DNA of 64,000 nucleotides from Roseateles saccharophilus (GCF_004342485.1 NZ_SMBU01000004.1:186001-250000); one strand, 5' to 3'; positions 21,133 to 30,258 are shown, numbered from the stretch's first letter. Numbers and translations are program-made. The notes: generated by a model from the letters alone, not told the origin.

Positions 21133-24100
21133 GTGCTGATTTCCGACTTCGCCATCAAGAAGCCGATCGCCACGATCGTCTGCATCATCGGCATCATGGC
21201 CCTGGGGCTGCTGGCCCTGACCAAGCTCAAGGTCAACCAGAACCCCGACGTCGAGATCCCCATCCTCGTCGTCAGCATCCCGTATCCGGGCGCCTCGCCC
21301 GACACCAGCGAGCGCGAGATCGTCAACCGCGTCGAGCGGCCGCTATTGGCCGTGCCGGGCGTGACCGAGGTGCGCTCGACGGCCGGCGAGGGCCAGGCCA
21401 CCTTCGTGCTGCAGTTCGACTTCAAGAAGAACCTCATTGAGGCCGCCGACGACGTACGCAACGCCATCGCCTCGGTGCGCTACAACCTGCCTCAGGAGAT
21501 GCGCGAGCCCATCCTGCAGCGCGTCGACCCCTCGGCCCAGCCGGTCATGCAGGTCTCGCTCGAGTCCAAGACGCTCAGCCATGCCGAGATGTCGCGCATC
21601 GCCGAGGACCAGCTGGCCGACAAGTTCCGCGCCATCCCCGGCGTCGGCAAGGTCGACGTCTTCGGCTCGCTGAACCGCGAGCTGTCGGTGCTGCTGCACG
21701 GCCAGAAGCTGCGCGAGTTCAATGTCTCGGTCAGCGACGTCGTCAACGCGCTGCGCAACCAGAACATGTCGGCCCCGGTCGGCAAGGTGCGCGGCGAGTA
21801 CGAGGACCAGAGCATCCGCCTGATCGGCCGCATCGAGTCGCCGGCCGACTTCGACCGGATCGTCGTCAAACGCACGGGGGGTGAACTGGTGCGCCTGGCC
21901 CAGGTCGCCAGCATCGAGGACGGTTTCGCAGAGCGCACGACGCTGAGCGTGCGCAACGGCAAGAACAACGTCGGCCTGTCCATCACCCGCTCGCGCGAGG
22001 CCTCCACGGTCACGGTCGCCAAGGAGGTGCGCAAGATCGTCGAGGAGAGCAACAAGACGCTGCCCGACGGCACCAAGCTCGAGATCACGCAGGACGGCGG
22101 CAAGGACGCACAGGACAGCCTCGACAACGTCATCCATGCGCTGGTGTTCGGTGCCGGCCTGACCATCTTCGTCGTCTACGCCTTCCTGAACTCCTGGCGC
22201 TCGACGCTGATCACGGCCACCTCGCTGCCGACCTCGGTCATCGCCGCCTTCATCGCGGTCTGGCTGTTCGGCTTCTCGCTGAACTTCATGAGCCTACTGG
22301 GCCTGTCCCTGGCCATTGGCGTGCTGATCGACGACGCCATCGTCGTGCGCGAGAACATCGTGCGGCATATGGAGCGCGGCGCCGACCGGCGCACGGCGGC
22401 TTTCCGCGGCACGGCCGAGATCGGCCTGGCGGTGGCCGCGACCACCTTTTCCATCGTCGCCGTCTTCGTGCCCGTGGCCTTCATCTCCGGCGTGGCCGGC
22501 GAATGGTTCCGCCCCTTCGCGCTGACCGTCGTCGCCTCGGTGCTGGTGAGCCTGCTGATCTCGTTCACGCTCGACCCGATGCTGTCGGCCTTCTGGGGCG
22601 ACCCGCCGGGCCATCACGAAGCGCCCAAGACCGGCTTCTCGAAGCTGCTGCAGAGGTTCAACCACTGGTTCGACCACCAGGCCGACCGCTACGGCCTCGT
22701 CATTGCCTGGGCGCTGCACCACCGCCGCTGGATGGCGAGCATCGCCTTCCTGAGCTTTGCAGCGGCCATCGCGCTGCAGGCCACCATCGGCGGCACCAGC
22801 TTCCTGCCCAGTTCCGACTTCGGCACCATCGCCGTGGACATCCGCACGCCGCCCAGCGCCAGCCTCGAGTATTCGCGGCGCAAGCTGGCCGCTGCGGCCG
22901 ACGTGGCCAGGCTTCTGCCCGAGACCAAGGCTACCGACAGCTTCGTGCAGACCACCGGCGGCAAGCTCTACATCGACCTCGGCAAGAGCACGCAGCGCAA
23001 GCGCAATGCCCAGGAGATCGCCGCTGATCTGCGCGAGCGCCTCAAGGTGCTGACCGGCGCCGAATACGTCGTGCTGGACGACCTGAACAACGGCGGCCAG
23101 AAGCCGGTGCAGATCCGCTTCTACGGCACGGACACGCGCCGGCTGATGGCGATGACCGAGGACTTCATGGCCAAGCTGCGCAAGGTGCCGGGCGCCGTGG
23201 ACGTGGGCCTGTCGCAACAGGACTCGCAGGACGAACTGCGCATCGAGCTGCACCGCGGCCTGGCCAATGCGATGGGCATCTCGGTGGGCGACGCGGCCAA
23301 TGCGCTGCGCGTGGCCTTCGCCGGCATCCAGGTCGGCGACTGGATCGACCCCACCGGCCAGACCCGCGACGTGTCGGTGCGCCTGCACCCGTCCGACCGG
23401 GTGGACGCCGGCAATATCGAGCGCCTGCCGATCGCCGTATCCGGGACGGGCACCATGGTGCCGCTGGAGCAGATCGCCACCGTGACGACGGGCAAGGGCC
23501 CGGCCACCATCCAGCATGTCGACGGCAAGCGCGTCGTCACCGTGTCGGCCAATGCGCAGGGGCGCTCGTCGGGCGAAGTCTCGGCCGACGCGCAGAAGCT
23601 CGCCGAGAGCATGAACTTCCCGCCGGGCTATGGCATCAAGCTGGCCGGTGCGTCCAAGGATCAGCAGGAAGTGTTCGGCGCGATGGGCATGGCCCTGGTG
23701 TCGGGCATCGGCCTGATGTACCTCATCCTCGTCATCCAGTTTAACTCCTTCACCGCGCCGCTGGGGGTCATGCTGTCGCAGCCGCTGTCGCTGATCGGCG
23801 TCGTCGTCGCGCTGCTGCTGACCCACGGCACGCTGAACCTGATGAGCTTCATCGGCATCATCATGCTGGCCGGCCTGGTGGCCAAGAACGCCATCCTGCT
23901 GCTGGACGCCGCGCGCCAGGAGGAGGCCAACGGCGTGCCGCGCGAGGAGGCGCTGATGCATGCGGGCCGCAAGCGCTTCCGCCCCATCCTGATGACGACC
24001 TTCGCGCTGATCGCCGGCATGCTGCCCGTGGCCATCGGCATCGGCGAGGGCGGCGAGTTCTACCGCCCGATGGCCGTCGCCATCATCGGCGGCACGATCA

Positions 24101-24339
24101 CGTCAACCTTCCTGACGCTGCTGATGGTGCCCAGTTTCTACGACAGCATCGAGATCATGCGCGATCACCTGGGGCAGAAGTTCCAGCGCCGCGCCGCCCG
24201 CTGGGGTGCGGCCGTGTCGGGCGTGCTTTGCTTCCTGGAAGTCATCGCCTTCCTGACGCTGAGCCGCTTCGTGTTTCGCGTGCTGCGTGCGCTGGTGCGC
24301 TGGATCGGCCGCCGCGGCGGCCAGGTGCAGGCCGCGTAG
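21133..24339 (+). CDS. RND superfamily efflux pump, inner-membrane transporter (HAE-1 like)
   Basis: 1068 residues, starting at GTG 21133. Proton-driven export from periplasm or inner membrane together with the preceding adaptor. Twelve TM helices in the RND pattern (one, large periplasmic domain, five, repeated). The proton-relay Asp pair is in [19 protein letters not shown] (TM4), typical of hydrophobe/amphiphile pumps rather than metal pumps. The C-terminal 60 residues contain an extra hydrophobic segment (VLCFLEVIAFLTLSRF). Substrate unknown. Transcription ends at the 24379 hairpin. Confidence 0.93.
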   Translation: MLISDFAIKKPIATIVCIIGIMALGLLALTKLKVNQNPDVEIPILVVSIPYPGASPDTSEREIVNRVERPLLAVPGVTEVRSTAGEGQATFVLQFDFKKNLIEAADDVRNAIASVRYNLPQEMREPILQRVDPSAQPVMQVSLESKTLSHAEMSRIAEDQLADKFRAIPGVGKVDVFGSLNRELSVLLHGQKLREFNVSVSDVVNALRNQNMSAPVGKVRGEYEDQSIRLIGRIESPADFDRIVVKRTGGELVRLAQVASIEDGFAERTTLSVRNGKNNVGLSITRSREASTVTVAKEVRKIVEESNKTLPDGTKLEITQDGGKDAQDSLDNVIHALVFGAGLTIFVVYAFLNSWRSTLITATSLPTSVIAAFIAVWLFGFSLNFMSLLGLSLAIGVLIDDAIVVRENIVRHMERGADRRTAAFRGTAEIGLAVAATTFSIVAVFVPVAFISGVAGEWFRPFALTVVASVLVSLLISFTLDPMLSAFWGDPPGHHEAPKTGFSKLLQRFNHWFDHQADRYGLVIAWALHHRRWMASIAFLSFAAAIALQATIGGTSFLPSSDFGTIAVDIRTPPSASLEYSRRKLAAAADVARLLPETKATDSFVQTTGGKLYIDLGKSTQRKRNAQEIAADLRERLKVLTGAEYVVLDDLNNGGQKPVQIRFYGTDTRRLMAMTEDFMAKLRKVPGAVDVGLSQQDSQDELRIELHRGLANAMGISVGDAANALRVAFAGIQVGDWIDPTGQTRDVSVRLHPSDRVDAGNIERLPIAVSGTGTMVPLEQIATVTTGKGPATIQHVDGKRVVTVSANAQGRSSGEVSADAQKLAESMNFPPGYGIKLAGASKDQQEVFGAMGMALVSGIGLMYLILVIQFNSFTAPLGVMLSQPLSLIGVVVALLLTHGTLNLMSFIGIIMLAGLVAKNAILLLDAARQEEANGVPREEALMHAGRKRFRPILMTTFALIAGMLPVAIGIGEGGEFYRPMAVAIIGGTITSTFLTLLMVPSFYDSIEIMRDHLGQKFQRRAARWGAAVSGVLCFLEVIAFLTLSRFVFRVLRALVRWIGRRGGQVQAA

Positions 24340-24352
24340 CGAGCGCTGAGGT

Positions 24353-25756
24353 TCAGAGCAGCCGGCCCGGATTGAGCAGGCCCTGGGGATCCAGGGCCTT
24401 TTTTATGGCCCGCATCAGGCCCAGCGCGACCGGGTCCTTGCGGCGGCCGAGTTCCTCGCGCTTGAGACGGCCGATGCCATGCTCGGCCGAGATCGAGCCG
24501 CCGCGCCGCTGCACGGCGTCGTAGACCTTGGCGTTGATCGCCGCCTCGTGCGCCGCCAGGAACTCCGCCGGCGCGACACCGGCCGGCGCCTGCACGTTGT
24601 AGTGCAGGTTGCCGTCGCCGAGGTGGCCGAAGTTGATGACCGCGATGCCGGGCAGGTAGGCGGCCAGCGCGGCGTCCATCTCGGCCACGAAGGAGGAAAC
24701 AGCCGACACCGGCAGCGAGATGTCGTGCTTGATGTTCAGCCCCGCCTGGGCCTGTGCCAGCGGGATGGACTCGCGCAGATGCCAGAAGGCCAGGGCCTGC
24801 TGCAGGCTCTGTGCGATGGCCGCGTCCTGCACGCAGCCGCCCTCGATGGCGGCCCCCAGCAGGCCCTCGAAGGCGGCGCGAGCATGCTCGACGCTCTCGG
24901 CATCGGACAACTCCAACAACACGGTCCAGGCCGCCGCGCCCAGCGGTTGCTGCAGCTGCGGCAGCTCGCGCGCCAGCAGCGCCAGCGAGGCCTGGCTCAT
25001 GACCTCGAAGCCGGTCAGCGCATCGCCGGCGCGTGCGCGGGCGAGGCCCAGCAGTGCCACCGCATCATCGAGCGACGCGCAGGCCGCCAGCGCGGTCAGG
25101 CGGTCCCTGGGCTGCGGATACAGCTTCATCGTCGCCGCGGTGATGATGCCGAGCGTACCCTCGCTGCCGATGAAGAGGTCGCGCAGGTCGTAGCCGGTGT
25201 TGTCCTTGCGCAGGCCCGACAGGCCCTGCCAGACCTCGCCGGCCGCCGTGACGACCTCCAGCCCCAGGCACAGCTCGCGCGCATTGCCATAACGCAGCAC
25301 CTGCGTGCCGCCGGCGTTCGTCGCCAGGTTGCCGCCCAGCGTGCACGAGCCCTCCGCCGCGAGGCTGAGCGGGAAGAGCAGGCCGGCGCCGGCCGCGGCG
25401 GCCTGCACGTCGGCCAGCACGCAGCCGGCCTCGGCGGTGAGACTGGCGTTGGCGGCGTCGATGCTGCGCACGCGCTTCATGCGCGCCAGGCTCAGCACCA
25501 ACTGGCCGCCGCTGTCGTCCGGCGTTGAGCCACCGACCAGGCCGGTGTTGCCGCCCTGGGGCACGACCGGCACGCGGTGCTCTTGGCAGAGCCTGAGCAC
25601 GGCCGCAACCTCCGCTGTCGAGGCCGGCCGCGCAACGGCCAGCGCACGGCCGGGGTAGCGCTTGCGCCAGTCGCTTTCATAGGCGGACAGGTCGCCGCCG
25701 ATCAGCAGCCCGGCTTCGCCGAGCCGCTGACGCAGCGCGTCCAGGAAGGGCGTCAT
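24353..25756 (-). CDS. FAD-binding oxidase (D-2-hydroxyacid / glycolate oxidase GlcD-like)
   Basis: 467 residues. The N-terminal PCMH-type FAD-binding domain has VVPQGGNTGLVGGSTPD (about 60-76) and GGNLATNAGGTQVLRYG. The C-terminal FAD-linked oxidase cap has NFGHLGDGNLHYNV, EHGIGRLKREEL and the closing motif DPQGLLNPG. This set is shared by D-lactate, D-2-hydroxyglutarate and glycolate dehydrogenases, so the exact 2-hydroxyacid is not determined. Start ATG at 25756 (MTPFLDALRQRL) overlaps the end of the DUF2069 gene by 4 nt. Its 3' end hosts the terminator of the convergent RND operon. Confidence 0.9.
   Translation of the reverse strand: MTPFLDALRQRLGEAGLLIGGDLSAYESDWRKRYPGRALAVARPASTAEVAAVLRLCQEHRVPVVPQGGNTGLVGGSTPDDSGGQLVLSLARMKRVRSIDAANASLTAEAGCVLADVQAAAAGAGLLFPLSLAAEGSCTLGGNLATNAGGTQVLRYGNARELCLGLEVVTAAGEVWQGLSGLRKDNTGYDLRDLFIGSEGTLGIITAATMKLYPQPRDRLTALAACASLDDAVALLGLARARAGDALTGFEVMSQASLALLARELPQLQQPLGAAAWTVLLELSDAESVEHARAAFEGLLGAAIEGGCVQDAAIAQSLQQALAFWHLRESIPLAQAQAGLNIKHDISLPVSAVSSFVAEMDAALAAYLPGIAVINFGHLGDGNLHYNVQAPAGVAPAEFLAAHEAAINAKVYDAVQRRGGSISAEHGIGRLKREELGRRKDPVALGLMRAIKKALDPQGLLNPGRLL
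24379..24404 (+). terminator. Rho-independent terminator of the RND operon, inside the convergent FAD-oxidase gene
   Basis: Stem GGCCCTGG (24379-24386), loop GGAT, stem CCAGGGCC (24391-24398), then six T (24399-24404). It lies 40 nt past the RND stop and inside the last codons of the minus-strand FAD-oxidase gene, where it encodes part of the KKALDPQG motif. Confidence 0.8.
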
Positions 25757-26133
25757 GCCGCCTTCGCCGCCGCCAGCCGCTGGCGGATCTGCACCGTGCA
25801 GGCCACGAAGACGATGCCGCCGAGCAGCACCTCGGCCAGGGCCAGCCACTGGCCGCGCCCGCCCTCGCTGGTCGAGCGCACCAGGCCTTCAAGCACATAG
25901 AGCCAGATGAACAGGGCCAGCGTGCGGTAGGTATACATGCGATAGCGCCACAGCCCCGCCAGCGGCAGCAGCAGCGGCAGGGCCTTCACGGCCAGCGTGC
26001 CGCGACCCGTGGGCGCCAGCCACAGCTCCCAGGCCAGGCACAGCAGCAGCAGAGCGACGGTGGCGGCCAGCGCGACATTGCGCGACAGGCGTTCGGTGGC
26101 CGTCGGTTCGGTTCTTTCAGAGGCAGGGGACAT
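25753..26133 (-). CDS. DUF2069 family membrane protein
   Basis: 126 residues with about four hydrophobic segments (about 20-38, 48-62, 68-85 and 95-112). The pattern WRYRMYTYRTLALFIWLYVLEGLVR (seen here as YRTLALFIWLYVLEG) is the DUF2069 signature. Function unknown. Start at 26133 (MSPASERTEP) leaves 21 nt to the divergent yihY-like gene. It overlaps the FAD-oxidase start by 4 nt (ATGA), implying co-translation. Confidence 0.85.
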   Translation of the reverse strand: MSPASERTEPTATERLSRNVALAATVALLLLCLAWELWLAPTGRGTLAVKALPLLLPLAGLWRYRMYTYRTLALFIWLYVLEGLVRSTSEGGRGQWLALAEVLLGGIVFVACTVQIRQRLAAAKAA

Positions 26134-26154
26134 AGCTGCGGCATCATAGAAGCC

Positions 26155-27435
26155 ATGCCCACGACTCCACCGCCGGCGGCCAACCCCGACGCGCCGCTCG
26201 CCCGCAACCCCATTGCCTTCGCGGGCAACTTCATCACCGAACTGCTGGCCTGGCCCTGGCTGCAGACCCTGCACACCTTCCGCCAGCGTTTCCGCGAGGA
26301 GAAGCTCGGCCTCACGGCTGGCAGCCTGACCTTCACGACGCTGATCTCGTTGGTGCCGCTGCTGACGGTGATGCTGGCCATCTTCACGGCCTTCCCGATC
26401 TTCTCCAGCTTCCAGTCGTCGCTGGAGCAGTATTTCCTGAAGAGCCTGATCCCGCCCAACATCGCCAAGCCGGTGCTGGGCGCACTGACACAGTTCGCGG
26501 CCAAGGCCAGCAAGCTCGGCGCCGTCGGCCTGGTGGCCCTCGGCGTCACGGCATTGACGCTGATGCTCACCATCGACCGCACGCTCAATGCCATCTGGCG
26601 CGTGCAGCGCCCGCGGCCCATGGCCCAGCGCGTGCTCGTCTACTGGGCCGCCATGACGCTGGGCCCCTTGCTGCTCGGCGGCAGCCTGACGCTGACGAGC
26701 TATGCCATCAGTGCGAGCCAGGGCTTTCTGACCGCGATGCCGGCCAGCATCTCCGCGGCCCTCGGCAGCGCCGACGTGCTGCTGTTCGGCCTCGCGATGG
26801 CCGGGCTCTTCCACTATGTGCCCAACACCCATGTGCGCTGGCGCCACGCGCTGCTGGGCGGGGCCTTCGTGTCCATCGGCTTCTCGCTCGCGAAGTCGCT
26901 GCTGGCCTGGTATGTGAAGCAGGTGCCGACCTATTCGACGCTGTACGGCGCCTTCGCGACCGTGCCGGTCTTCCTGATCTGGGTCTATCTCGGCTGGGTC
27001 ATCGTGCTGCTGGGCGCCATCCTGGCGGCCAACACGCCGGCCCTGACGGGCCGCCTGCATCTGCGCCCCGACACGCCGGGCCAGCCCATGGCGCTGGCGC
27101 TGGAGGTGCTGCGCGAGCTGTGGCGGGTGCGGGAGGCGGGGCAGCGAGGGCTGTCGCATCTGGCATTGGCGGGCGCCCTGCGCGTCGACCCGCTGCAGCT
27201 GGCGCCCATCATCGACAAGCTGGTGGGCATGGACTGGGTCGGCCTGCTGGAGGAAGAGGGCGCCCAGCGCCTGGTGCTGCTGTGCGCACCGGAGAAGGCC
27301 TCTGTTCAGCCCCTGCTTGGCGCCTTCCTGGCCCAGCGCCAGGGCCTGCTGGCCAATCTGTGGACCCAGGGCGACTGGGAGAGGCTGACGCTGGACCGCC
27401 TGCTCGTCACTGAGGCTGGAAGCCCCCGGCCTTGA
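26155..27435 (+). CDS. YihY/BrkB (UPF0761) family inner-membrane protein
   Basis: 426 residues. The first 300 residues carry about six TM helices with the family motifs KLGLTAGSLTFTTLISLVPLLTV (seen as GLTAGSLTFTTLISLVPLL), YVPNTHVRWRHALLGG and YGAFATVPVFLIWVYLGW. The last 120 residues form a soluble winged-helix-like tail found in betaproteobacterial members. This family was once called RNase BN, but that name is not supported. Its function is unclear. The 3' end overlaps the convergent Bug-family gene by 29 nt. Confidence 0.88.
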   Translation: MPTTPPPAANPDAPLARNPIAFAGNFITELLAWPWLQTLHTFRQRFREEKLGLTAGSLTFTTLISLVPLLTVMLAIFTAFPIFSSFQSSLEQYFLKSLIPPNIAKPVLGALTQFAAKASKLGAVGLVALGVTALTLMLTIDRTLNAIWRVQRPRPMAQRVLVYWAAMTLGPLLLGGSLTLTSYAISASQGFLTAMPASISAALGSADVLLFGLAMAGLFHYVPNTHVRWRHALLGGAFVSIGFSLAKSLLAWYVKQVPTYSTLYGAFATVPVFLIWVYLGWVIVLLGAILAANTPALTGRLHLRPDTPGQPMALALEVLRELWRVREAGQRGLSHLALAGALRVDPLQLAPIIDKLVGMDWVGLLEEEGAQRLVLLCAPEKASVQPLLGAFLAQRQGLLANLWTQGDWERLTLDRLLVTEAGSPRP

Positions 27436-28363
27436 TGATGCGGGCCCAGGCCGCCGAATAGGCGTGCTCGCGGGCCGCGAGCTGGGCCGAATTCATCATG
27501 CCGACCGACAGGCCCAGCTCCGTGAGCCGCGCCTTCATGCCCGGCTGAGCGATGACGCCGGTCAGCGCGTTCGAGAAGCGCTCCAGCGCCGCGCGCGGCG
27601 TGCCGGCCGGCGCGAACACGCCGTAATAGGGCAGGTCCTCGAAGCCGGCGAGGCCCAGCTCCGCGAAGGTCGGCACCTCGGGCAGCACGCCCTGACGCTG
27701 CTGGCCCATGACGGCGACGATGCGCAGCTTCTTCTGCTGGTGGTTGACGATGAGGTCGGGAACCGAGCCGATGCCGGCGGCGATCTGGTTGCCCAGCATG
27801 TCGGCGATCATCGGCGCGCTGCCGCGGTAGGGCACGCTGAGCAGGTTCAGGCCGTTCTTCTCGCCCAGCAGCTTGACGAGGAACTCCGGCACCGAGGCCG
27901 GCGCCGGCACGCCGACGCTGCCCTGGCCGCCCTGCTTCTTCACCCACGCGACGTAGTCAGCCAGGCTGGTGGCCGGCGTGCCACCCGACAGGGCCAGAGC
28001 GTTCGCGAAGGTCGCGAAGCCAGCCACCGGCACGAAGTCCCGGGCGGGCTCGAAACCCGGGTTCTTCAGCACCAGGGGCAGGATGGAGATGGTGTGGTCG
28101 TGGCTGACGAAGAAGGTCGTGCCGTCGGGCGCCGCCGTCTTCAGGGCCTGGGCCGCGATCTGGCCGCCGGCACCGGGCTTGTTCTCGACGATGACCGTCG
28201 TGCCCAGCGACGCCTGCAGGGCCTCGGCCAGCAGGCGGGCGATCGCATCGGTGCCGCCGCCGGGCGGGAAGCCGACGAGCAGCTTGATGGGCCTGTCCTG
28301 CGCCTGCGCCGCGAAGGGCAGGGCGGCCAGCGTGGCCAGGGTCGCGCGACGGGTGATGTGCAT
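27407..28363 (-). CDS. Bug/TctC family periplasmic solute-binding protein
   Basis: 318 residues with a cleavable signal peptide (cleavage after AQA, about residue 22). Tripartite tricarboxylate transporter receptor family, shown by LLVGFPPGGGTDAIARLLA, VENKPGAGG, the VSVPYRG-type loop (LLSVPYRGSAPMI) and DLPYYGVFAPAGTP. These proteins bind carboxylates. No TctA/TctB genes are nearby; orphan Bug receptors are typical of Burkholderiales. A strong AAAGGAGG ribosome site precedes ATG 28363. The gene lies next to the XRE-cupin regulator and in the same direction, but a link is not proven. Confidence 0.93.
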   Translation of the reverse strand: MHITRRATLATLAALPFAAQAQDRPIKLLVGFPPGGGTDAIARLLAEALQASLGTTVIVENKPGAGGQIAAQALKTAAPDGTTFFVSHDHTISILPLVLKNPGFEPARDFVPVAGFATFANALALSGGTPATSLADYVAWVKKQGGQGSVGVPAPASVPEFLVKLLGEKNGLNLLSVPYRGSAPMIADMLGNQIAAGIGSVPDLIVNHQQKKLRIVAVMGQQRQGVLPEVPTFAELGLAGFEDLPYYGVFAPAGTPRAALERFSNALTGVIAQPGMKARLTELGLSVGMMNSAQLAAREHAYSAAWARIIKAGGFQPQ

Positions 28364-28392
28364 GCATGCCTCCTTTGAGCGGAGGCTGCAGT

Positions 28393-28968
28393 CTACGGAT
28401 GAAGCACCACCAGCAACGCCGTCGCCGCGGACTTGCCCGTGTTGCGGATGGCGTGCGGTCCGTCCGCCGCATAGCGCGCCGTCTCGCCGGCCTTGAGCTT
28501 GCTCGTCACGCCCTGGGCGCTGACCTCCAGGCTGCCGGTCAGCACGCTGAGGTGCTCGCGTGAGCCGGGCTCGTGGGCCTGGCTGTCCAGCACACCGCCG
28601 AGCTGCACGCTGAGTTCGTACCACTCGAACTGGCCGGCCAGCTCGATGGGGCCGAGGATGCGCAGCTTGCACAGCCCGTCCGGGCTGGTCAGCCCCGGAG
28701 TCGCGTGGGCGGGCACCGTCTCGATGGCCGGCATCGCGCTGCGCTCGCCACCCAGCAACTCGCCCATGTCCACGCCCAGAGCATTGGCCAGCCGCCAGAC
28801 CACGGCGACCGTGGGGTTGGCCTGGTTGCGCTCGATCTGCGACAACATCGACTTGCTGACCCCCGCGCGCTTGGACAGGTCGTCCAGCGACAGGCCGCGG
28901 CTGGTGCGCAACGCCTGCAGGGCGGCGCCGACGCGGGGAGGTTCGAGATCGACGGCAGGCTTGTTCAT
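28393..28968 (-). CDS. XRE-type transcriptional regulator with C-terminal cupin domain
   Basis: 191 residues. HTH domain at about residues 15-68 (TSRGLSLDDLSKRAGVSKSMLSQIERNQANPT), cupin domain at about 115-188 (HEPGSREHLSVLTGSLEV). Such regulators sense a small molecule through the cupin and often repress a neighbouring catabolic operon. It is transcribed divergently from kbl-tdh, with a perfect palindrome between the two, so threonine/glycine catabolism is the likely target; this is inference. Start ATG 28968 is only 2 nt from the likely kbl -35 box. Confidence 0.92.
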   Translation of the reverse strand: MNKPAVDLEPPRVGAALQALRTSRGLSLDDLSKRAGVSKSMLSQIERNQANPTVAVVWRLANALGVDMGELLGGERSAMPAIETVPAHATPGLTSPDGLCKLRILGPIELAGQFEWYELSVQLGGVLDSQAHEPGSREHLSVLTGSLEVSAQGVTSKLKAGETARYAADGPHAIRNTGKSAATALLVVLHP

Positions 28969-28970
28969 GC

Positions 28971-28999
28971 TTGACCTGGATAGACGTTTTTCGGATACT
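28971..28999 (+). promoter_or_regulatory. Predicted sigma-70 promoter of kbl-tdh
   Basis: TTGACC (28971-28976), 17-nt spacer, GATACT (28994-28999). The expected start of transcription, near 29006, falls just before the palindrome at 29008. Confidence 0.6.
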
Positions 29000-29007
29000 G
29001 CACGAAA

Positions 29008-29023
29008 GTTCGATATATCGAAC
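29008..29023. promoter_or_regulatory. Probable operator of the XRE-cupin regulator
   Basis: A perfect 16-nt palindrome, GTTCGATATATCGAAC, in the divergent region of the regulator and kbl. A looser TTCA-N6-TGAA repeat follows at 29027-29040. It overlaps the expected kbl transcription start and contains a TATATC that could be the -10 box of the regulator on the other strand, so one site could control both genes. Confidence 0.6.
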
Positions 29024-29061
29024 AAGTTCAATTTACTGAATTGTGCATCAGGAGCGACGCC

Positions 29062-30258
29062 ATGAGCCAAGCCTTCTACCAACATCTGCAGTCCGAACTC
29101 GACGGCATCCGCGCCGCCGGCCTGTTCAAGGCCGAACGCATCATCACCAGCCCGCAGGGCGCCGTCGTGACGACGGCCGATGGCCGCGAGGTCATCAACC
29201 TCTGTGCCAACAACTACCTGGGCCTGTCGTCCCACCCCAAGGTCATCGAGGCCGCGCACGAGGCGCTGCGCACGCATGGCTTCGGCCTGTCGTCGGTGCG
29301 CTTCATCTGTGGCACCCAGGACCTGCACAAGACGCTGGAGCAACGCATCGCGCGCTTCGTCGGCTGTGAGGACGCCATCCTCTACGCCGCAGCCTTCGAC
29401 GCCAATGGCGGCCTGTTCGAGCCGCTGCTGGGTGAGCAGGACGCCATCATCAGCGACGCGCTGAACCACGCCTCCATCATCGACGGCATCCGCCTGTGCA
29501 AGGCCCAGCGCTGGCGCTACGAGCACAACGACCTGGCCGACCTCGAGCGTTGCCTGAAGGAGGCCAAGGAGAAGGGCGCGCGCTTCACGCTGGTCTTCAC
29601 CGACGGCGTGTTCTCGATGGACGGCACCATCGCCCAGCTCGACAAGATCCGCGCGCTCTGCGACCGCTACGACGCGCTGCTGGGCATCGACGAATGCCAT
29701 GCCTCGGGCTTCATGGGCAAGACCGGCCGCGGCACGGCCGAGTACCGCGGCGTGTTCGGCAAGATCGACATCATCACCGGCACCTTCGGCAAGGCGCTTG
29801 GGGGTGCTTCCGGCGGCTTCACGGCGGCGCGCAAGGAAGTCGTCGAGCTGCTGCGTCAGCGCTCGCGGCCCTATCTGTTCAGCAACACGCTGGCCCCGGC
29901 CATTGCCGGCGCATCGCTGGCTGTGCTGGACCTGCTGGAAGCCTCGACCGCGTTGCGCGACAAGCTCGAGGCCAACACGGTCTATTTCCGCGAGGCCATC
30001 CAGGCCGCCGGCTTCGAGATCAAGCCCGGCACCCACCCCATCGTGCCCATCATGGTCTACGACGCGGTGAAAGCGCAGGAACTGAGCAAGCGCATCCTGG
30101 AACTGGGCATCTACGCCGTCGGCTTCTTCTTCCCCGTCGTGCCCAAGGGCCAGGCGCGCATCCGCGTGCAGATCTCGGCCGTGCACGAGCGCGAACACCT
30201 GGAGAAGGCCGTCGCCGCCTTCACGCAAGCCGGCAAGGAACTGGGCATCCTGAAATGA
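29062..30258 (+). CDS. kbl: Glycine C-acetyltransferase (2-amino-3-ketobutyrate CoA ligase)
   Basis: PLP enzyme that cleaves 2-amino-3-ketobutyrate with CoA to glycine and acetyl-CoA, the second step of threonine degradation. 398 residues, the usual length. The PLP lysine is Lys244 in TFGKALGGASGG. Other conserved pieces are CANNYLGLSSHP, DALNHASIIDGIRL and DECHASGFMG. Start ATG 29062 is preceded by GGAG. The stop overlaps the tdh start by 4 nt (ATGA), so both steps are made together. Confidence 0.96.
   Translation: MSQAFYQHLQSELDGIRAAGLFKAERIITSPQGAVVTTADGREVINLCANNYLGLSSHPKVIEAAHEALRTHGFGLSSVRFICGTQDLHKTLEQRIARFVGCEDAILYAAAFDANGGLFEPLLGEQDAIISDALNHASIIDGIRLCKAQRWRYEHNDLADLERCLKEAKEKGARFTLVFTDGVFSMDGTIAQLDKIRALCDRYDALLGIDECHASGFMGKTGRGTAEYRGVFGKIDIITGTFGKALGGASGGFTAARKEVVELLRQRSRPYLFSNTLAPAIAGASLAVLDLLEASTALRDKLEANTVYFREAIQAAGFEIKPGTHPIVPIMVYDAVKAQELSKRILELGIYAVGFFFPVVPKGQARIRVQISAVHEREHLEKAVAAFTQAGKELGILK

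Noticed and set aside
24353-27159. Very long minus-strand frames extending through the YihY-like gene
   Set aside because: Only the part starting at 26133 matches DUF2069. The rest is antisense to the YihY-like protein.
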